Source: Alitta virens
Taxonomy: Eukaryota > Annelida > Polychaeta > Phyllodocida > Nereididae
Direction: 5' to 3'
DNA: 64,000 nucleotides
Assembly: GCA_932294295.1 (NCBI GenBank)
Contig: OW028580.1
Location: 27,164,896-27,228,895, forward strand
Positions 9,298-20,595 of the stretch are shown here, piece after piece (positions within the stretch are counted from its first letter, which is position 1; each line of letters begins with the position of its first letter). Made by a program: the position numbers and the translations under genes. The notes under the pieces were generated by a model. That model had not been told where the DNA came from and searched no databases. It saw nothing but the letters and a program-made list of their open reading frames with translations.

Positions 9298-12207
9298 AAC
9301 AACTACATATTCACTTGAAATCGTAATATTGTGCAACTCAAAATAAAGACAACCTCACAATAAAAATCACCAAATCATGGTGATCATACACAAGGTTCTA
9401 CTGTTAATGCAATCAAGAATTTAGGGTCAGTCTGTCAATTATAATATATAGTGGATATGATGATATGAATGCGGCAAATCCTCTTGACAAGAGAGCACTA
9501 TCATTTTGGCGAGCTGATCTTACAAAGTCTCATTCGGTCCAATGTTAGCTACAACACCACTGTAGCGATGTCCATATAAGCAGAACTTTCCAAATACTGG
9601 ACTTTTCGACCATCTGTCAATTTCCTGAAGGCCTTGAGTGACATCTCATTCAATTTCCCTTAAACTTATGAAAGTCTAATATCTGCTGCGGCGCCATAAA
9701 TCATTAGCAAAAAGCCTTGTAGACTGCCTGAATTTAGGTCTTACAAATCTGCCAAAAGATGCATTCAATTTGGTGGGTATTAAGCATGAAGAGTCTTCCA
9801 CTGAAAAATGTATCTAATGGCTTAACAATACAGCTGCAATGGAGACCTATCAGACAATATTGGTAAGCTGCAATTTGGTCCAGTGGTCATTGAATCCTGT
9901 CCCGCCAAATCATAGAAATCTAGAAAATAAGCCTAATTTTACCACAGTATTCTTAGTGACACTCAGCAAATACATATTCCAACATGAAACGTGTTTTCGC
10001 ATGAAGTACCAATATAACACACAACAGAAAATATTACCAAGACCTGATGGCAACAACACGTTTTTCATGCTTGGAATAAACCATGATAGAGGAGAACCCA
10101 ACCAGGACAGCCAAAGCAATAAACAAAATAAGACCAACAGCAAGAGTGACAATAAAGTGTCAAATGCTGTGATTGTATATGGTTTATTTGCCCCAGTGGG
10201 GTTCTTGTTAGCCCTTCTGTGTCATACCACCTGGCAAAGACTGGCCAGTCTCCCTGGGGCCTTGTAAAACAGTTCTGGTGCAAATGGGGCCCACCAAGAC
10301 CTGAATACATATTTGTCTTGAAATTCTTAGAGAAAGTAGAAATGATAGCAAGGGGAAATTGATTTCAATCTACATTATCTGATAGAGTGTAATGCACTAT
10401 ATTTCTCCTGCATACTTTGTCAATACCTTATATATGTCCAAAAACTAGTTAATAATGGCATCATGCAGTGCAAGTACTTGTCCATTTAGTTGTCAAGTAG
10501 TGTCAGACATTGGGAATATTGGCCTGTGTAAGTTTAATTTAATTTTGCTTACTTTAAGTGCGCATCTTGGCAACCGCTTCTTCGAGTAATTAGAGTGACA
10601 CAACTCTTGAAAATAATTTAATGAAATGGCCTTGCTTTTTGGGGATGTACAAAATTTCATTTTTTACTATTGCTTGGTTGTTGTTTGGTCGAAGTCTGAT
10701 GTAAGCCACACGTATTACAAACAAATTAAGTCAAATATATTTTCATATCATGAGAACCTGTATCTACAAAAATTTAATAACGAAACTTTCAGTGCTACCT
10801 AGCTGAGCCATTATCATGAATATTCAGAATAATCTTTGTGTCCTTTCATTGTTTAACTAATTATTTTGCCATATCCACATTGTCTTCTTCGACATTGCTT
10901 TTCAAGAGTAAAGTAAATGATGAATTCCACCGCATATTTTCCTTTAGAATAGATGAACATTTTCCCTGCCAATGAAACACCCTGCTCATTTCTCTGATAC
11001 AAAAAAAAAAAATACTCTGTCGAAGGGAGTAATCGGTCGCCTAAAATGGTCCATAAAAACAAGGCAATCCGTGAGGTCCATAGGGAGGGCTGTCTGTTAA
11101 CCCCTCGTCACCCCATTTGCAAGGGTGACCCATTTGACCCCTGCAAGTCCCTCTGACCCATTACTGCTATTTGTTGTCCGAAGTAGCAAAGGAGACGGTT
11201 GTGTACTATGCAAGAGCTGTGGTGCTTGAGCCAAGAGTTGTAATGATTATGCTACCAGTTGATGAAGCTAGGAATTGGTAGGTTCTTTGATTTGCGGGGG
11301 AATTTTGCATCAATTCCACATTACTATGACAAATTAGATACAGGCAAACTACTTCCACTTGAGTCCAGAGAGTGTGGCAAGACTTGTAGTTTGTCTTGTT
11401 ATCTATTTTTGTGGGACGACCACCATTTTTGGTAAGAGTCTACTTACTTCAGGGTTTCTCTTAATAATTTCTATGCCACATAATCTCGTGTCAACGGTTT
11501 TTTAAAAGTTGTTTCTGTCATCTGTGGCATTTATGGTAGTCTTGCGTGAGCGGCACTTCAATGATGCCTTGTGAGACTACCAATCATATATATATTTATA
11601 CATATCCACACATATTTCCAAAATAATGACAATACCCATTTTCTGTTTTTATATATATGATGAATAAACGATTGAACTTGTGGGCATAATTGACATCTAT
11701 TACCATTTTACTACAATGACCAAATCTTATTTTTACACAATTCTCCATACGACATAGGCAATCTAGTGAGGACACCAGGTGCCATATTAGTGTCCTAGGA
11801 GCTTCGATATCTTAACCTTTGACCTGAGCAAGTCCCAGAGGTGTACTCTACTCGCACCCTGGCGCATGTCTTCGATTCCATCCCAGGTCACGTGACAGGG
11901 TGTAAGGTTGCCCCCTATCAATCAAAAACGTGTAAGACGCCACCTGGCGCCAGGATGGTAAGTTATGTAGAGTAGATGGCGTTGATGTGTCCTGACTGCA
12001 GATCAGACCAGAGAAATGATAAATATGGGATGATTTTCTATTTTGTCTGCTGAATATGCATACGATTGAGGGTGTTAAAAATTACAATTGCTCAATTAAA
12101 ATCACAAGAAAATTGATTAGTTAAGGAAGACTCACTTATGAGTCCACATCCATATTGCAGCCAGATGTATGGCCCTACAAAAATGATTACCAGCACAAAT
12201 GACTTCG
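9298..12207. other. Intergenic, no supported gene
   Basis: The longest frame is 142 codons at 9839-10267 (+). It has a hydrophobic stretch near its C-terminus but no recognisable family, and an 80-codon frame with a hydrophobic N-terminus overlaps it on the other strand (9910-10152). Neither has supporting splice or promoter signals. Sequence at 11740-11980 contains inverted pieces (CACCCTGGCGC near 11855, GCGCCAGGATGG near 11948) and may be an old repeat. Confidence 0.35.
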
Positions 12208-12222
12208 GTTTTCTTTGTCTTG

Positions 12223-12404
12223 GGTGGGTGATTAGGGCTTTACGTCCTGTATTTCTGCACCAGTTGGGCTAATTAGGACAGGCAGAGATTATGGCAATGA
12301 AACGAAGGATGAAACAGCCATCCAACTTAGGCTTGACCGGGAATCGAACCCAGTACCCAGCGGTTGGAAGCCCAGAGCGCTACCTATGAGCTAGGCCCCC
12401 GCCC
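12223..12404 (-). mobile_element. tRNA-derived SINE, family 1
   Basis: Full-length copy. On the minus strand: a tRNA-like head (GGGGGCCTAGCTC box A region, box B GGTTCGATTCC), a conserved body ending GGACGTAAAGCCCTAATC, and a CACCC-rich tail. Flanked by a perfect 15-bp target duplication GTTTTCTTTGTCTTG at 12208-12222 and 12405-12419. Box B carries a small change in this copy (GGGTACTGGGTTCG). Confidence 0.93.
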
Positions 12405-12550
12405 GTTTTCTTTGTCTTGAAATTCATAGCTTTGTAAAACTGAAATTTGTGTCTGTAGCTTTCTTCATCATGCTCATAGACTCATTGACAGAAGGCACGC
12501 CACTGAGTTCTAGGGTAGAAAGCTAAATATTATCATGTAAATCCTAAACA

Positions 12551-12958
12551 TAGCAGCTGGGTGGCCTATTGGTTAAGTCATCCGCCAACTCCATGTTGAT
12601 CAGCTCTGCTGAAGGTCTCAGGTTTGATTCTCAACTCGGGCACTCTTCATGAGCTATATCTCAGCTTGATGTCGATCGCATGAGATGTTACATTGGTGGT
12701 GCCTTGTACTTAGTGTCTATGCTGAGGCAAGTGGTGGGTGGGTGGATTAGGGCTTTACGTCCTGTATTTCTGCACCTGATGGGCTAATAGGACAGGCAGA
12801 GACCATGGCAATGAGACAAAGGATGAAACAGCCATCCAACTAAGGCTCGACCGGGAATCGAACCCGGGACCCAGCGGTTGGAAGCCCAGAGCGCTACCGC
12901 TGAGCTAGCCCCCCCCCCCCCCCTTTGCTGATGCAAGTAAAACACCCCACCCATGGTA
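12551..12958 (+). mobile_element. tRNA-derived SINE, family 2, split by a family 1 SINE
   Basis: A different tRNA-like head (box A-like TGGCCTATTGGTTAAG, box B-like GGTTTGATTC) is followed by a body through CTTGTACTTAGTGTCTATGC and an end ACCCCACCCATGG at 12939-12958. The same body is found inverted at 37303-37490. A family 1 SINE (12733-12926) with its target duplication interrupts it shortly before its 3' end, so the two blocks 12551-12732 and 12939-12958 belong together. Confidence 0.8.
12733..12926 (-). mobile_element. tRNA-derived SINE, family 1, nested in a family 2 SINE
   Basis: A near-full copy with intact box B (GGTTCGATTCC on the minus strand). It ends in a run of about 15 C at 12909-12923 and is flanked by 12-bp duplications GCTGAGGCAAGT (12721-12732) and GCTGATGCAAGT (12927-12938), one mismatch. 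It lies inside the family 2 SINE, giving the relative order of insertion. Confidence 0.9.
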
Positions 12959-13133
12959 AATGTGTAACATGGCGTCGACTCCAAGCCTCGTCATCTCATC
13001 ATTATGTCTGCCTCTGGTAGCTGGTCATATAAGCCGACTAAGTTTCAGACCCAGTAGCATTGAGACATTGAAAGTTAAGAGTTTGATTAATTTTGCTTAC
13101 CAAAAAGCTTTTACTAGTGCTGAGTTGCTATGG

Positions 13134-13317
13134 TGCGTGGGGTGGATTGAGGCTTTAAGCCCTGCATTTCTGCATCTGATAGACTAATTAGGACTGGCAG
13201 GGCCATGGCAATGAGATGATGGATGAAACAGCCATCTAACTTAGGTTCGACCAGGAAATGACTCCAGGACCCAGTGGTTGGAAGCCCAGTGAGCTACCAC
13301 TGAGCTAGGCCCCCACC
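13134..13317 (-). mobile_element. tRNA-derived SINE, family 1, diverged copy
   Basis: Recognisable over its whole length but with more substitutions than its neighbours (for example ATTGAGGCTTTAAGCCCTGC for the usual ATTAGGGCTTTACGTCCTGT). No clear target duplication. Probably an older insertion. Confidence 0.8.
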
Positions 13318-14734
13318 ATGTTTGGTAGTTGCAGTTGTGCTGTTTGTGCAACCAAAGATTAAGGATAACTCTGTGTGTGTAACTGTAAAATAGACGTAAA
13401 TCTGTACATGTACTGTAACATAGACTCACGTCTGAGACACTAGACCTCTAGCTTCTCATTCAACACCCAGTTCGAAGGCCAAGTCCTACATTTTCCCTTG
13501 GGAATGAGAAAGGATCAGCAGTCAGGAAAGGGGAACAGTTCAATTTGTGATTGTAACAGAGCGAAACTCTTTTGGGAATTAGGGTTCAGTGACTATTGGA
13601 ATTCGAATGTCATTATACACAACTATTGATCCGTTGGATTGTCATTTACACTAAGATAACTTCAGGGCATTTGTATTTCTACCCTTCCATTAATCACACT
13701 CCTTGTATTGAACATTCTGACCAAAACGATGTATGAAAGCTGCATTGTCAGTCGGTTTTTGTACCAACAAAAACAGCTATCCAAATGAAAGAAAATGCTT
13801 CTTACTGATGAATTCGATTACCCAAACTGTCTAGATTATACTAAATTAGAAATTATTGCCAGCATTTATTACATCGACTTTGTTTACATTTTAGCTAATT
13901 ATTCATTGCAACGTGATGGAGAGCGTGGCCGATTGGGGATTTCAGAGTCATTTAAAAAAAAAGTGAGGTCAGATTGAACTGTTTCAATTCATGCAAAAAG
14001 CGAAAAACCTACAAATTTTTTTTCTTATAAACTTGGAATTTTGAACATTGGACGAAAATTGAAGGCACAGAATAATAAAATACATTACGAACCGACGATG
14101 CTGATGACGTTCGTTTATGCCTCGTTTTTATTTCATTGGCCATAAAAGCACTTACAATGTAAACAAATCGGCAATTTTTGATGGCATGAAAAATTCAATG
14201 ATAGAGTATGTTTATTAATTTTATAGAGATATAGTGAACCTAGCAAGGCCCTGGTGGGATTTCATCAGTTTCTGAGAAGACAATGAAATGAATGCAAGCG
14301 ATGTTGGTCTCTGTCATATTGAGTGACAATGCAGCTTTAAGTGCTGACTATGGTAACATAGTATGGACAGTAAATTACATTGTAGATGGTTGTCATGATG
14401 CTGAGCCAACATAGTACCAAGGTGATTTAAAAAGTGCACTTCAGGGCATGTTTGGACAGCTCACATCATTGGTTGGCCAGTATAACCTAGGTGTTCAGCA
14501 GCTTGCCCTACCTTTTTCCAAAACAAGAGAAATGAGATCAAAAAGAACTGTTCCTTTTTTCAACATTGAATATATATATTATATTAGACTCCTGGTGAGA
14601 CAACCGTTCTCGTGTGATTCTCATCACCAACCTATTCCTGTCTCTGCTCGGGACCCTGGAAACTGACACACCTACACTTTTGACTCATTGACCCATGGTC
14701 CTTGATTCAAAATTGTTGTAATTTAAAGAAATGA
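13318..14734. other. Intergenic, no gene seen
   Basis: AT-rich sequence; small frames at 13795-13977 and 14448-14666 show no recognisable protein features. Confidence 0.4.
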
Positions 14735-14936
14735 TTGGGTGGGTGGATTAGGGCTTTACGTCCTGTATTTCTGCACCTGATAGGCTAATTAGAACAGGCA
14801 GAGACCATGGCAATGAGACGAAGGATGAAACAGCCATCCAACTTAGGCTTGACCGGGAATCGAACCCTATAGAATCGAACCCGGGACCCAGCGATTGGAA
14901 GCCCAGAGCACTACCTCTGAGCTAGGCCCCTGCCCT
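14735..14936 (-). mobile_element. tRNA-derived SINE, family 1, with a duplicated box B
   Basis: Full-length copy. Around 14858-14885 the box B region is duplicated: GAATCGAACCC occurs twice, separated by TATA, so the internal promoter motif is present twice in one element. Flanks show an imperfect duplication (TAATTTAAAGAAA and TAATTAAAGGAAA). Confidence 0.88.
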
Positions 14937-15581
14937 ATAATTAAAGGAAAACAAAACCCACAAAATGACGCTATTCCAATGCATGCTCTTTGAAAGGCAA
15001 TCGAGAGTGTCAGTTTCTATGGACTGCTAGCTAATACCTAGCAAGGGTAAGTAATTGACTTGTGGACAAAATCCACCTCTATAACTAATTGCAGTTGATT
15101 AAATTTACTTTTCACTTACTCTATGTACCACCAACCTTACTCTATGTACTTTTTTAATATTTCTAATACAATGCATGAGTTATCTAAGACTTACTCTTTG
15201 TGGACAAGCATCTGAAGTGCAATATTAAATATCCATAAATAAAACCAAGACAAAATTTGTAGCTCTTTTAACTTTTAATAAGTTAGCACCGTATTTAATT
15301 AAAATTCAGTCTCCGACTATATAGATGTCACATGCGATTAATAAGACTGACAAAAATGTTAACTGCCTGGTGATCATTTATACCATATAAACTGTTACAC
15401 CTTTGCTCATCAGGATCTTAGGACTGCATTCTTCAAGAGTGAATTTCATCTCAATTTTAGCAACAACAGCTACGACACATCCTTTAAAGACATTCCAAAT
15501 ATAAAAATACATATAAATATATACACAATAATTATGGCAAAGTTATTTAAAATTAATAAAACTTTGAGATATACTTTGGTC
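14937..15581. other. Spacer / 3' flank of carbonic anhydrase gene B
   Basis: AT-rich. On the minus strand this holds the 3' untranslated region of gene B. No other feature was seen. Confidence 0.4.
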
Positions 15582-18500
15582 TTATTCTTTCAGCATTTTG
15601 AAATTCCTTTTTACATGACGCCCATACAGAGGTTGCACTGGTCTGAAATTATCTCCTAGTTTGTCACCATGGCCTTTCAGCTTTCTAAATTGAGCCATCT
15701 GAAATCAGAATAAATTGTAGTATAACCTCATTCAGGTTTCGCAGCACCTCATGAAATCGCATTTCCCTGATTATTCCCCTGTGAAAAAAAAAAAACAATT
15801 TGACCAAGAAGTCAAAACTCCAGGGGGCAGCACCAAGTAAAAAGTGTGTCAGGTGCCACCTTGAGGAATATTTGTGGTGTGACAAACAAAGAAATTTGCA
15901 CAGTGGCACAAACAACGAAAGATTCACATTTACGAGACGTAGTAACACTTAATCTACCAACCTGGTGATCAGAAATTTTAATTGGGGAGTAATATATTGT
16001 CCAGAGGACGACTTCATGACAGGCGGGTGTTGTTAATGATCCATGGTATCTGTAATACTCTTGCGTGTGTTTCTTTCCTCCCATTAATTGCAGCAGGTTA
16101 ATGGGCACAATTTTTGTATGTGAACCAGCTGAAAATGGTAAGATTCAATATTCCGCAATGTAAATAGTCAGAAGCAGTGGTCCCCTTAAGTGATGATTTA
16201 AATTTACTAAACCAGTTCCAGAAGGGCTAATTAATTCCCATACTAAAGCTGGATAATATATGATAAACTCTAGAAGCTTGGTAACATAGATCTGGGCCAT
16301 TAAATTAGCTCATATCAAGCACAAAATATACAAAATAAACCTTAAAAATTATATTTTTAGGTGACATCAGCCCATTTGTAACGTCCACACTATTACATCT
16401 GCCACTATTCTTAATTGTTAATTTATCTCCCATAAGTGTAAAACAATAAACAAAATAACAAGGATTTGACTATCGGTTAAAAGATACAGTGCTTACGTGA
16501 GATGACAGAATGCAGTTTTTTGACAATTGGTTGCAAGCTCTTGTTTTCTTCTTCACCAGTCTGAGTAATGACACAAAGTTTAATACATTGAGAGAATAAC
16601 CAAAACGAACCTCAGCTGGAAACATATCATGGATCATGCAGTTGATCAAGTTTTAATAAAACAGTGACTAGTTTCTACACACTGAGTGTGTGTGTGTGTG
16701 TGTGTGATTAGGGCTTTACGTCCTGTATTTCTGCACCAGTTGGGCTAATTAGGACAGGCAGAGACCATGGCAATGAGATGAAGGATGAAACAGCCATCCA
16801 ACTTAGGCTCAACCGGGAATCGAACCCGGGACCCAGCGATTGGAAGCCAAGAGTGCTACCACTGAGCTAGGCCCCCGCCCTTTTCTACACACTGAAAATC
16901 TATAAAATATTTCACTAATAAAAAAAAACTGGGTTAATGCTTCATTTGCTTAAAATTGCACTGTCTGTCAAATTTGCAATTTTCTAAAACATTATCAAAC
17001 AGTTGAAAATTATCTTTATTAATCAAGGCACACTAAATTTGTGTGAATTAATTATTTTATAAGACATTAATTACTTAAAAATAGATTATACATTGAGAGA
17101 AAATCCAGACCAAAACATTGGAAACACAATGGAAATGACATCATCACCATTGTTCAGTATTGTGACATCATCACTGGGTTTGTTTACATATTGAGTTTTT
17201 TAATGGCATGAAAAACTAATATTTATATTATTTATTGTAAATTAAAACTAACTTGTTGTGCTAAATTGTAATGGTGAAAAATATCATGAGACAAGAAAGC
17301 AGTATTGATTTATATCATTATTTTAATGTGCAAATTTGACAGACAGTGCACCTTTAAATACTGCTGAAATCCATTATCATTTTACTGAGACACAGTCTGA
17401 ATGTGAAGTATAAAAGGTTGTATTAATAGGATTGTGAAGTCAAATGTCTGATGGACCAATAATTGAATTAAACTGTTAATAAGAGAGAAGAAAACCACAT
17501 CACCCACCTCAAACATAAAGGCTAGCACAGCCAAACCATCAGGACGTCTGATGGCTTCTTTTAAATCAGGATACCTGGTGTTGTAATGGACCAGGTGCAT
17601 CTGCAATAAATATGGCAACCGCTGTAGCATGGAAGTTCAGATTTTAACATGTAACTTTATTCTGACAATCTAAGAACACAAAAATTGCAGTAACATGGAA
17701 TTTGGTTTTCTTAGTAGTAGTAGTATTAGTAAAATTAGACTTCGGGTGGGTGGGTGATTAGGGCTTTATGTCCTGTAATTCTGCACCAGTTGGGCTAATT
17801 AGGACAGGCAGGGACCATGGCAATGAGACGAAGGATGAAACAGCCATCCAACTTAGGCTCGACCGGGAATCGAACTCGGGACCCAGCGGTTGGAAGCCCA
17901 GAGCGCTACCTCTGAGCTAGGCCCCCGCCCAAATTAGACTTCGGAAAACAAAAATATCTGCACAACTGCACCAGGAAAGCAGAAACTGAGAAAGACAGGA
18001 AACAGCCCCAGCAGACTAAGACACCAACAAGAACCTTCATTGTCTTCTACTAAAGGAAAACATCTCACCAAAGACTTTTGGTTTAGTTCTGGCTGGTTCA
18101 CAGTAAAAATATACTTGATCCCCATAATAGCTAGACACTGCAGACAGGCTTATAAAATAATTAATTCTCTTAATCTAAAATGGATGAGCTTTGCCTTCTT
18201 ATCATTCAGTTCAATTTGAATTCAAGTTACGAATATTGAAATTATAAACTAGGGGTCATCTCATGAAGTTTTCCTTTTTATATCTTGCGGCTAGACCTAT
18301 GACACAATATATCTATGACAGATATGGTTTGTAACAATGCCAGGTATATATTAGGAACATTAACTTTGGTGGGTGAAAGAGATTAGGTCAAGGACCCAGG
18401 CAGGGTAGTCTTGCAGACACTTTGACTTGATTGGTTGTTCAATTATGAAGAACACGTCGGGGGCCTCTTCCCTTATTTTAATGTATTCGACCCAGAAATG

Positions 18501-20064
18501 CTCAAGCACAACTAACCTAGGCAGTATTCAACTAAAATTTTAGTTAATTTTGGGATAAAGTCTTTGGTTACATCTTCCAAAGTTTATAAATTAAAGTTTT
18601 AGGCATAATTGAACTTGTAACTATGGAGTATTACTGCAGTAAAACAAGCTAAACACATCGCTCGTTCACTGCTCAGGCGAGTTATTTATAGAACACAGTG
18701 ATGGCAGAGTGGTAAGAGCGCAATGCTGCTGAATATGTGGTGACATTGGTTCGAATCCAGCTCACAGAAAATTATTTTTCTTTTCTTTCATCAAATTGAC
18801 AATACCATATTTACTGCTATCATACATTGCCACATAAAGAATTTTCTTGTTATTAATAACGAATGATCAAATAAAGAAACAGTACTATACCTCCATGGGA
18901 TAATACTCTCCATTGATACTGTGTTCAGAACCTCTCTCATCGTCTAGACCCCAATGGAAATGAAATTGTGTTAGAGTAAACCTTCCAGGGGCATTTCCTT
19001 TGCTTATATTGTATTCACCAGAAGATGGTATTACTTTCACTGAAACAGATAGATGTGTGAACTCATTATTGGTATAGTTTTATAAAAACCATGAAAATAC
19101 AATCCGATATCAACAAATATACTAACGAACAACCACAACACTGAAATTATTTATTCATTTGTCTTCTATTCAGGATTCTTGAATTTGGATTCATAATCTT
19201 CCGTAAATTCATAGATAGTTTCATAATTGTATGCATATTCAAACAAAACATAAGGAAACTTGGTCAAATGCAACTTAACTAGCTCTAGGCACTTCATCTG
19301 ACACAATCAACTTGAAGATAGCATGCCACATCATATTAGCATTGGCCTGTGGGATAAAGTCCTTCCAAAGTTTATAAATTAACCGATGGCTCACGTTTTA
19401 GCCAAGCATATACCCTACAATAGGACATATCACCCTGACATTGGCTCGTGATCAAGTCAGTTTGTTATATTCTGCTCAAAGACAAGTTAACTTGTACGGA
19501 CATTCACATCTGAGCTTAAGTATGAAAATAGCTTGACAGGCATGACTGGAGCGCGCATTGCAGAGCCCTGTGTTGGCAACCGGGGTTTGAGGTCTTCATC
19601 CGCAGTGTTACCACACTCGCCATGAGGAGGCCACTAACAGTTGCTTATTTCAGTATTCTACCAGGATAAAGGAAGCAAGGGGACATGATTTGAAGTTTAC
19701 AATTTTCCTTGTTACTCACCAGTATGACCATCATTGTGTAATTGCCAATTACCTTCAGGAACATCTCCATAATCATCAGACAGAACAAAAGGCACCAACT
19801 CCTTATCTATGGGAACATCTTTCATGACAATATTAATAGGAGACTGGGCTTCACCACCACAATCCTGGAAGTGCTGTTTCCAAGTTGAAGGCCCTGTTAT
19901 TTAATAGATATTCAGAAACCACATTAATGAAATCCTGTAGTCTAAATTCCATGTTGATTTTTCAAAAGATATACTCACGATATGTATATTCCTACCATAG
20001 CTGTTTCCTGTAATATTAAACATTTTCATGGTGCACTTACCATTTCCTCCATGGTAACCCCAAA
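15582..20064 (-). CDS. Alpha-carbonic anhydrase, gene B (exons 2-8; first exon not found)
   Basis: Zinc enzyme interconverting CO2 and bicarbonate. Minus-strand coding exons, all bounded by AG/GT: 20041-20064, 19720-19893, 18891-19039, 17508-17600, 16497-16560, 15962-16128, 15582-15698 (stop). Frames join without a break (263 codons including the stop). The exon phases are those of gene A at 22575-27773, so the two are tandem duplicates. Catalytic features are complete: N-D-G-H-T (proton-shuttle His), Q-F-H-F-H-W-G and M-H-L-V-H (three zinc His), G-S-E-H-S, and G-S-L-T-T-P (gatekeeper Thr). The first visible exon starts in phase 1 with W-G-Y-H-G-G, so a signal-peptide exon ending in phase 1 should lie upstream between 20065 and 22574; none was recognised. 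Probably secreted like gene A. Two SINEs and a tRNA-like relic lie in its introns. Confidence 0.9.
16686..16881 (-). mobile_element. tRNA-derived SINE, family 1, in an intron of carbonic anhydrase B
   Basis: Full-length, intact box B, with a (CA)n-type tail (seen as GTGTGT at 16686-16706). Perfect 14-bp target duplication TTTCTACACACTGA at 16672-16685 and 16882-16895. Inserted antisense to nothing: it shares the minus strand with the gene. Confidence 0.95.
17746..17930 (-). mobile_element. tRNA-derived SINE, family 1, in an intron of carbonic anhydrase B
   Basis: Full-length copy with CACCC-type tail and a perfect 14-bp target duplication AAATTAGACTTCGG at 17732-17745 and 17931-17944. Confidence 0.95.
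18695..18768 (+). pseudogene. tRNA-like relic (possibly tRNA-Ser-derived)
   Basis: About 74 bases with an almost perfect box A (TGGCAGAGTGG) and box B (GGTTCGAATCC) spaced as in a tRNA. The acceptor arm pairs at five of seven positions, but the anticodon stem has several mismatches, so this is read as a tRNA pseudogene or SINE head rather than a working tRNA. The loop CTGCTGA would give anticodon GCT. It lies in an intron of carbonic anhydrase B on the opposite strand. Confidence 0.5.
19553..19642 (-). repeat. Relic of the LINE-tailed SINE head
   Basis: Matches the head of the composite SINE at 29282-29529: GCAGAGCCCTGTGTTGGCAA, then CCGCAGTGTTACC and CTCGCCATGAGGAGGCC. Without the LINE-derived tail. 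Confidence 0.6.
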
Positions 20065-20201
20065 CTGAAAGATTAAAAACACATTTTTCTAATAATGCAA
20101 TTATTTTAAACTACATATCGATATATCATCTGAGCCATTTCACACTAAGTGCAAATACTATGTGATAACCTCTGAGGCTGTTCTTTTTCAGATATTATAA
20201 A

Positions 20202-20389
20202 GTGTGTGTGTGTGATTAGGGCTTTACGTCCTGTATTTCTGCACCAGTTGGGCTAATTAGGACAGGCAGAGACCATGGCAATGAGACGAAGGATGAAACA
20301 GCCATCCAACTTAGGCTTGACCGGGAATCGAACCCGGGACCCAGCGATTGGAAGCCCAGAGCGCTACCTCTGAGCTAGGCCCCCGCCCG
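20202..20389 (-). mobile_element. tRNA-derived SINE, family 1
   Basis: Full-length copy with intact box B (GGTTCGATTCC) and a short (CA)n tail. It lies just upstream of the first recognised exon of carbonic anhydrase B. No clear target duplication. Confidence 0.9.
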
Positions 20390-20595
20390 GCTACGCGTCT
20401 GAAATTCAATATGTACATTTCGGTGCATCACATTAACAGGCTACAATGCATACCGCAATGCTATGTTAAAGATCACAAAATTCCATTCTGCACTTTATCT
20501 TCACCAAAGCGACATGACCCACCCGCCATTTGGGCAAAAGTGCAACTTCTACTTGTTATCAAAATTGTCGTTCAGTAAGTTTCACTAGTACTGCA

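Noticed and set aside
9839..10267. 142-codon plus frame as a gene
   Set aside because: Overlapped by an equally long minus frame, no recognisable domain, no splice or promoter support. Left as unsupported.
12223..17930. Series of similar SINE copies as a CRISPR-like or tandem array
   Set aside because: Copies are separated by unrelated DNA of variable length, have individual target duplications and tRNA boxes; they are dispersed SINEs.
18695..18768. Functional tRNA-Ser gene
   Set aside because: The anticodon stem has several mismatches, and there is no long variable arm as required for tRNA-Ser.
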